Shown in pieces: positions 31,807 through 31,834 of a stretch of DNA of 31,834 bases; position 1 is the stretch's first letter, and each line of letters begins with the position of its first letter. The notes below the pieces were generated by a model. The model did no database searches. It saw only the letters and a program-made list of their open reading frames with translations, and was not told the DNA's origin. The DNA is from Gammaproteobacteria bacterium UBA1119 (lineage in GTDB: Bacteria > Pseudomonadota > Gammaproteobacteria > Pseudomonadales > Azotimanducaceae): positions 16,212-48,045 of the forward strand of contig DCBA01000010.1 of assembly GCA_002313255.1 (NCBI GenBank), given 5' to 3'. The position numbers were made by a program, and so were the translations under genes.

Positions 31807-31834
31807 TCCGAACCACAGAACAGAGAATTAAACA

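Noticed and set aside
31461..31834. Tn7 left or right end sequence after glmS
   Set aside because: I looked for the TGTGGGCGGACA-type terminus and repeated TnsB-like sites and saw neither; only the target location fits.

Overview
This window is the replication-origin region of a gammaproteobacterial chromosome, probably from an uncultured lineage. The gene order is def-fmt-rsmB-trkA / tag / plsC / gyrB-recF-dnaN-dnaA / oriC / rpmH-rnpA-yidD-yidC-mnmE-mnmG-rsmG-parA-parB-atpIBEFHAGDC-glmU-glmS. This is the arrangement known from Pseudomonas and relatives, and the individual proteins (803-residue-class GyrB, 75-residue AtpE, GlmU, GlmS) look gammaproteobacterial. I cannot name a genus. Base composition is moderate GC throughout, except for the last ~370 bases.

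Layout. Positions 1-5287 (+ strand): the 3' end of def, then fmt and rsmB (initiator-tRNA formylation, 16S rRNA m5C967), then trkA and trkH (potassium uptake). tag (DNA repair) lies convergent to trkH and overlaps it. plsC (phospholipid synthesis) is divergent from tag and ends in a 4-base convergent overlap with gyrB. Positions 6708-12679 (- strand): gyrB, recF, dnaN and dnaA, an operon read away from the origin. Positions ~12713-13085: oriC, with two perfect DnaA boxes, one consensus box and one weaker box, then a GC-rich block, five CAA repeats and an AT-rich tract next to the rpmH promoter. Positions 13143-21129 (+): ribosomal protein L34, RNase P protein, YidD, YidC, the two tRNA-U34 modification proteins, RsmG and ParA/ParB, packed with overlapping stop/start codons. 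Positions 21285-28154: the complete nine-gene F1Fo ATP synthase operon. Positions 28245-31460: glmU and glmS (UDP-GlcNAc supply).

Together these genes cover initiation of replication (DnaA, oriC), elongation (DnaN), supercoiling (GyrB), origin segregation (ParA, ParB and two parS-like sites inside recF), and core translation, membrane and energy functions. G-over-C bias on the + strand reverses between the left and right halves, as expected for bidirectional replication from oriC.

The window is mostly conserved housekeeping DNA, and I found no convincing new multi-gene system. The best candidates for a second look are these: the AT-rich gene fragment directly after glmS, at the classic Tn7 attachment position; the two parS-like sites inside recF; the trinucleotide-repeat unwinding region in oriC; the forced GTG start of rnpA inside rpmH; and the apparent absence of glyQ-glyS-gmhB between tag and plsC.
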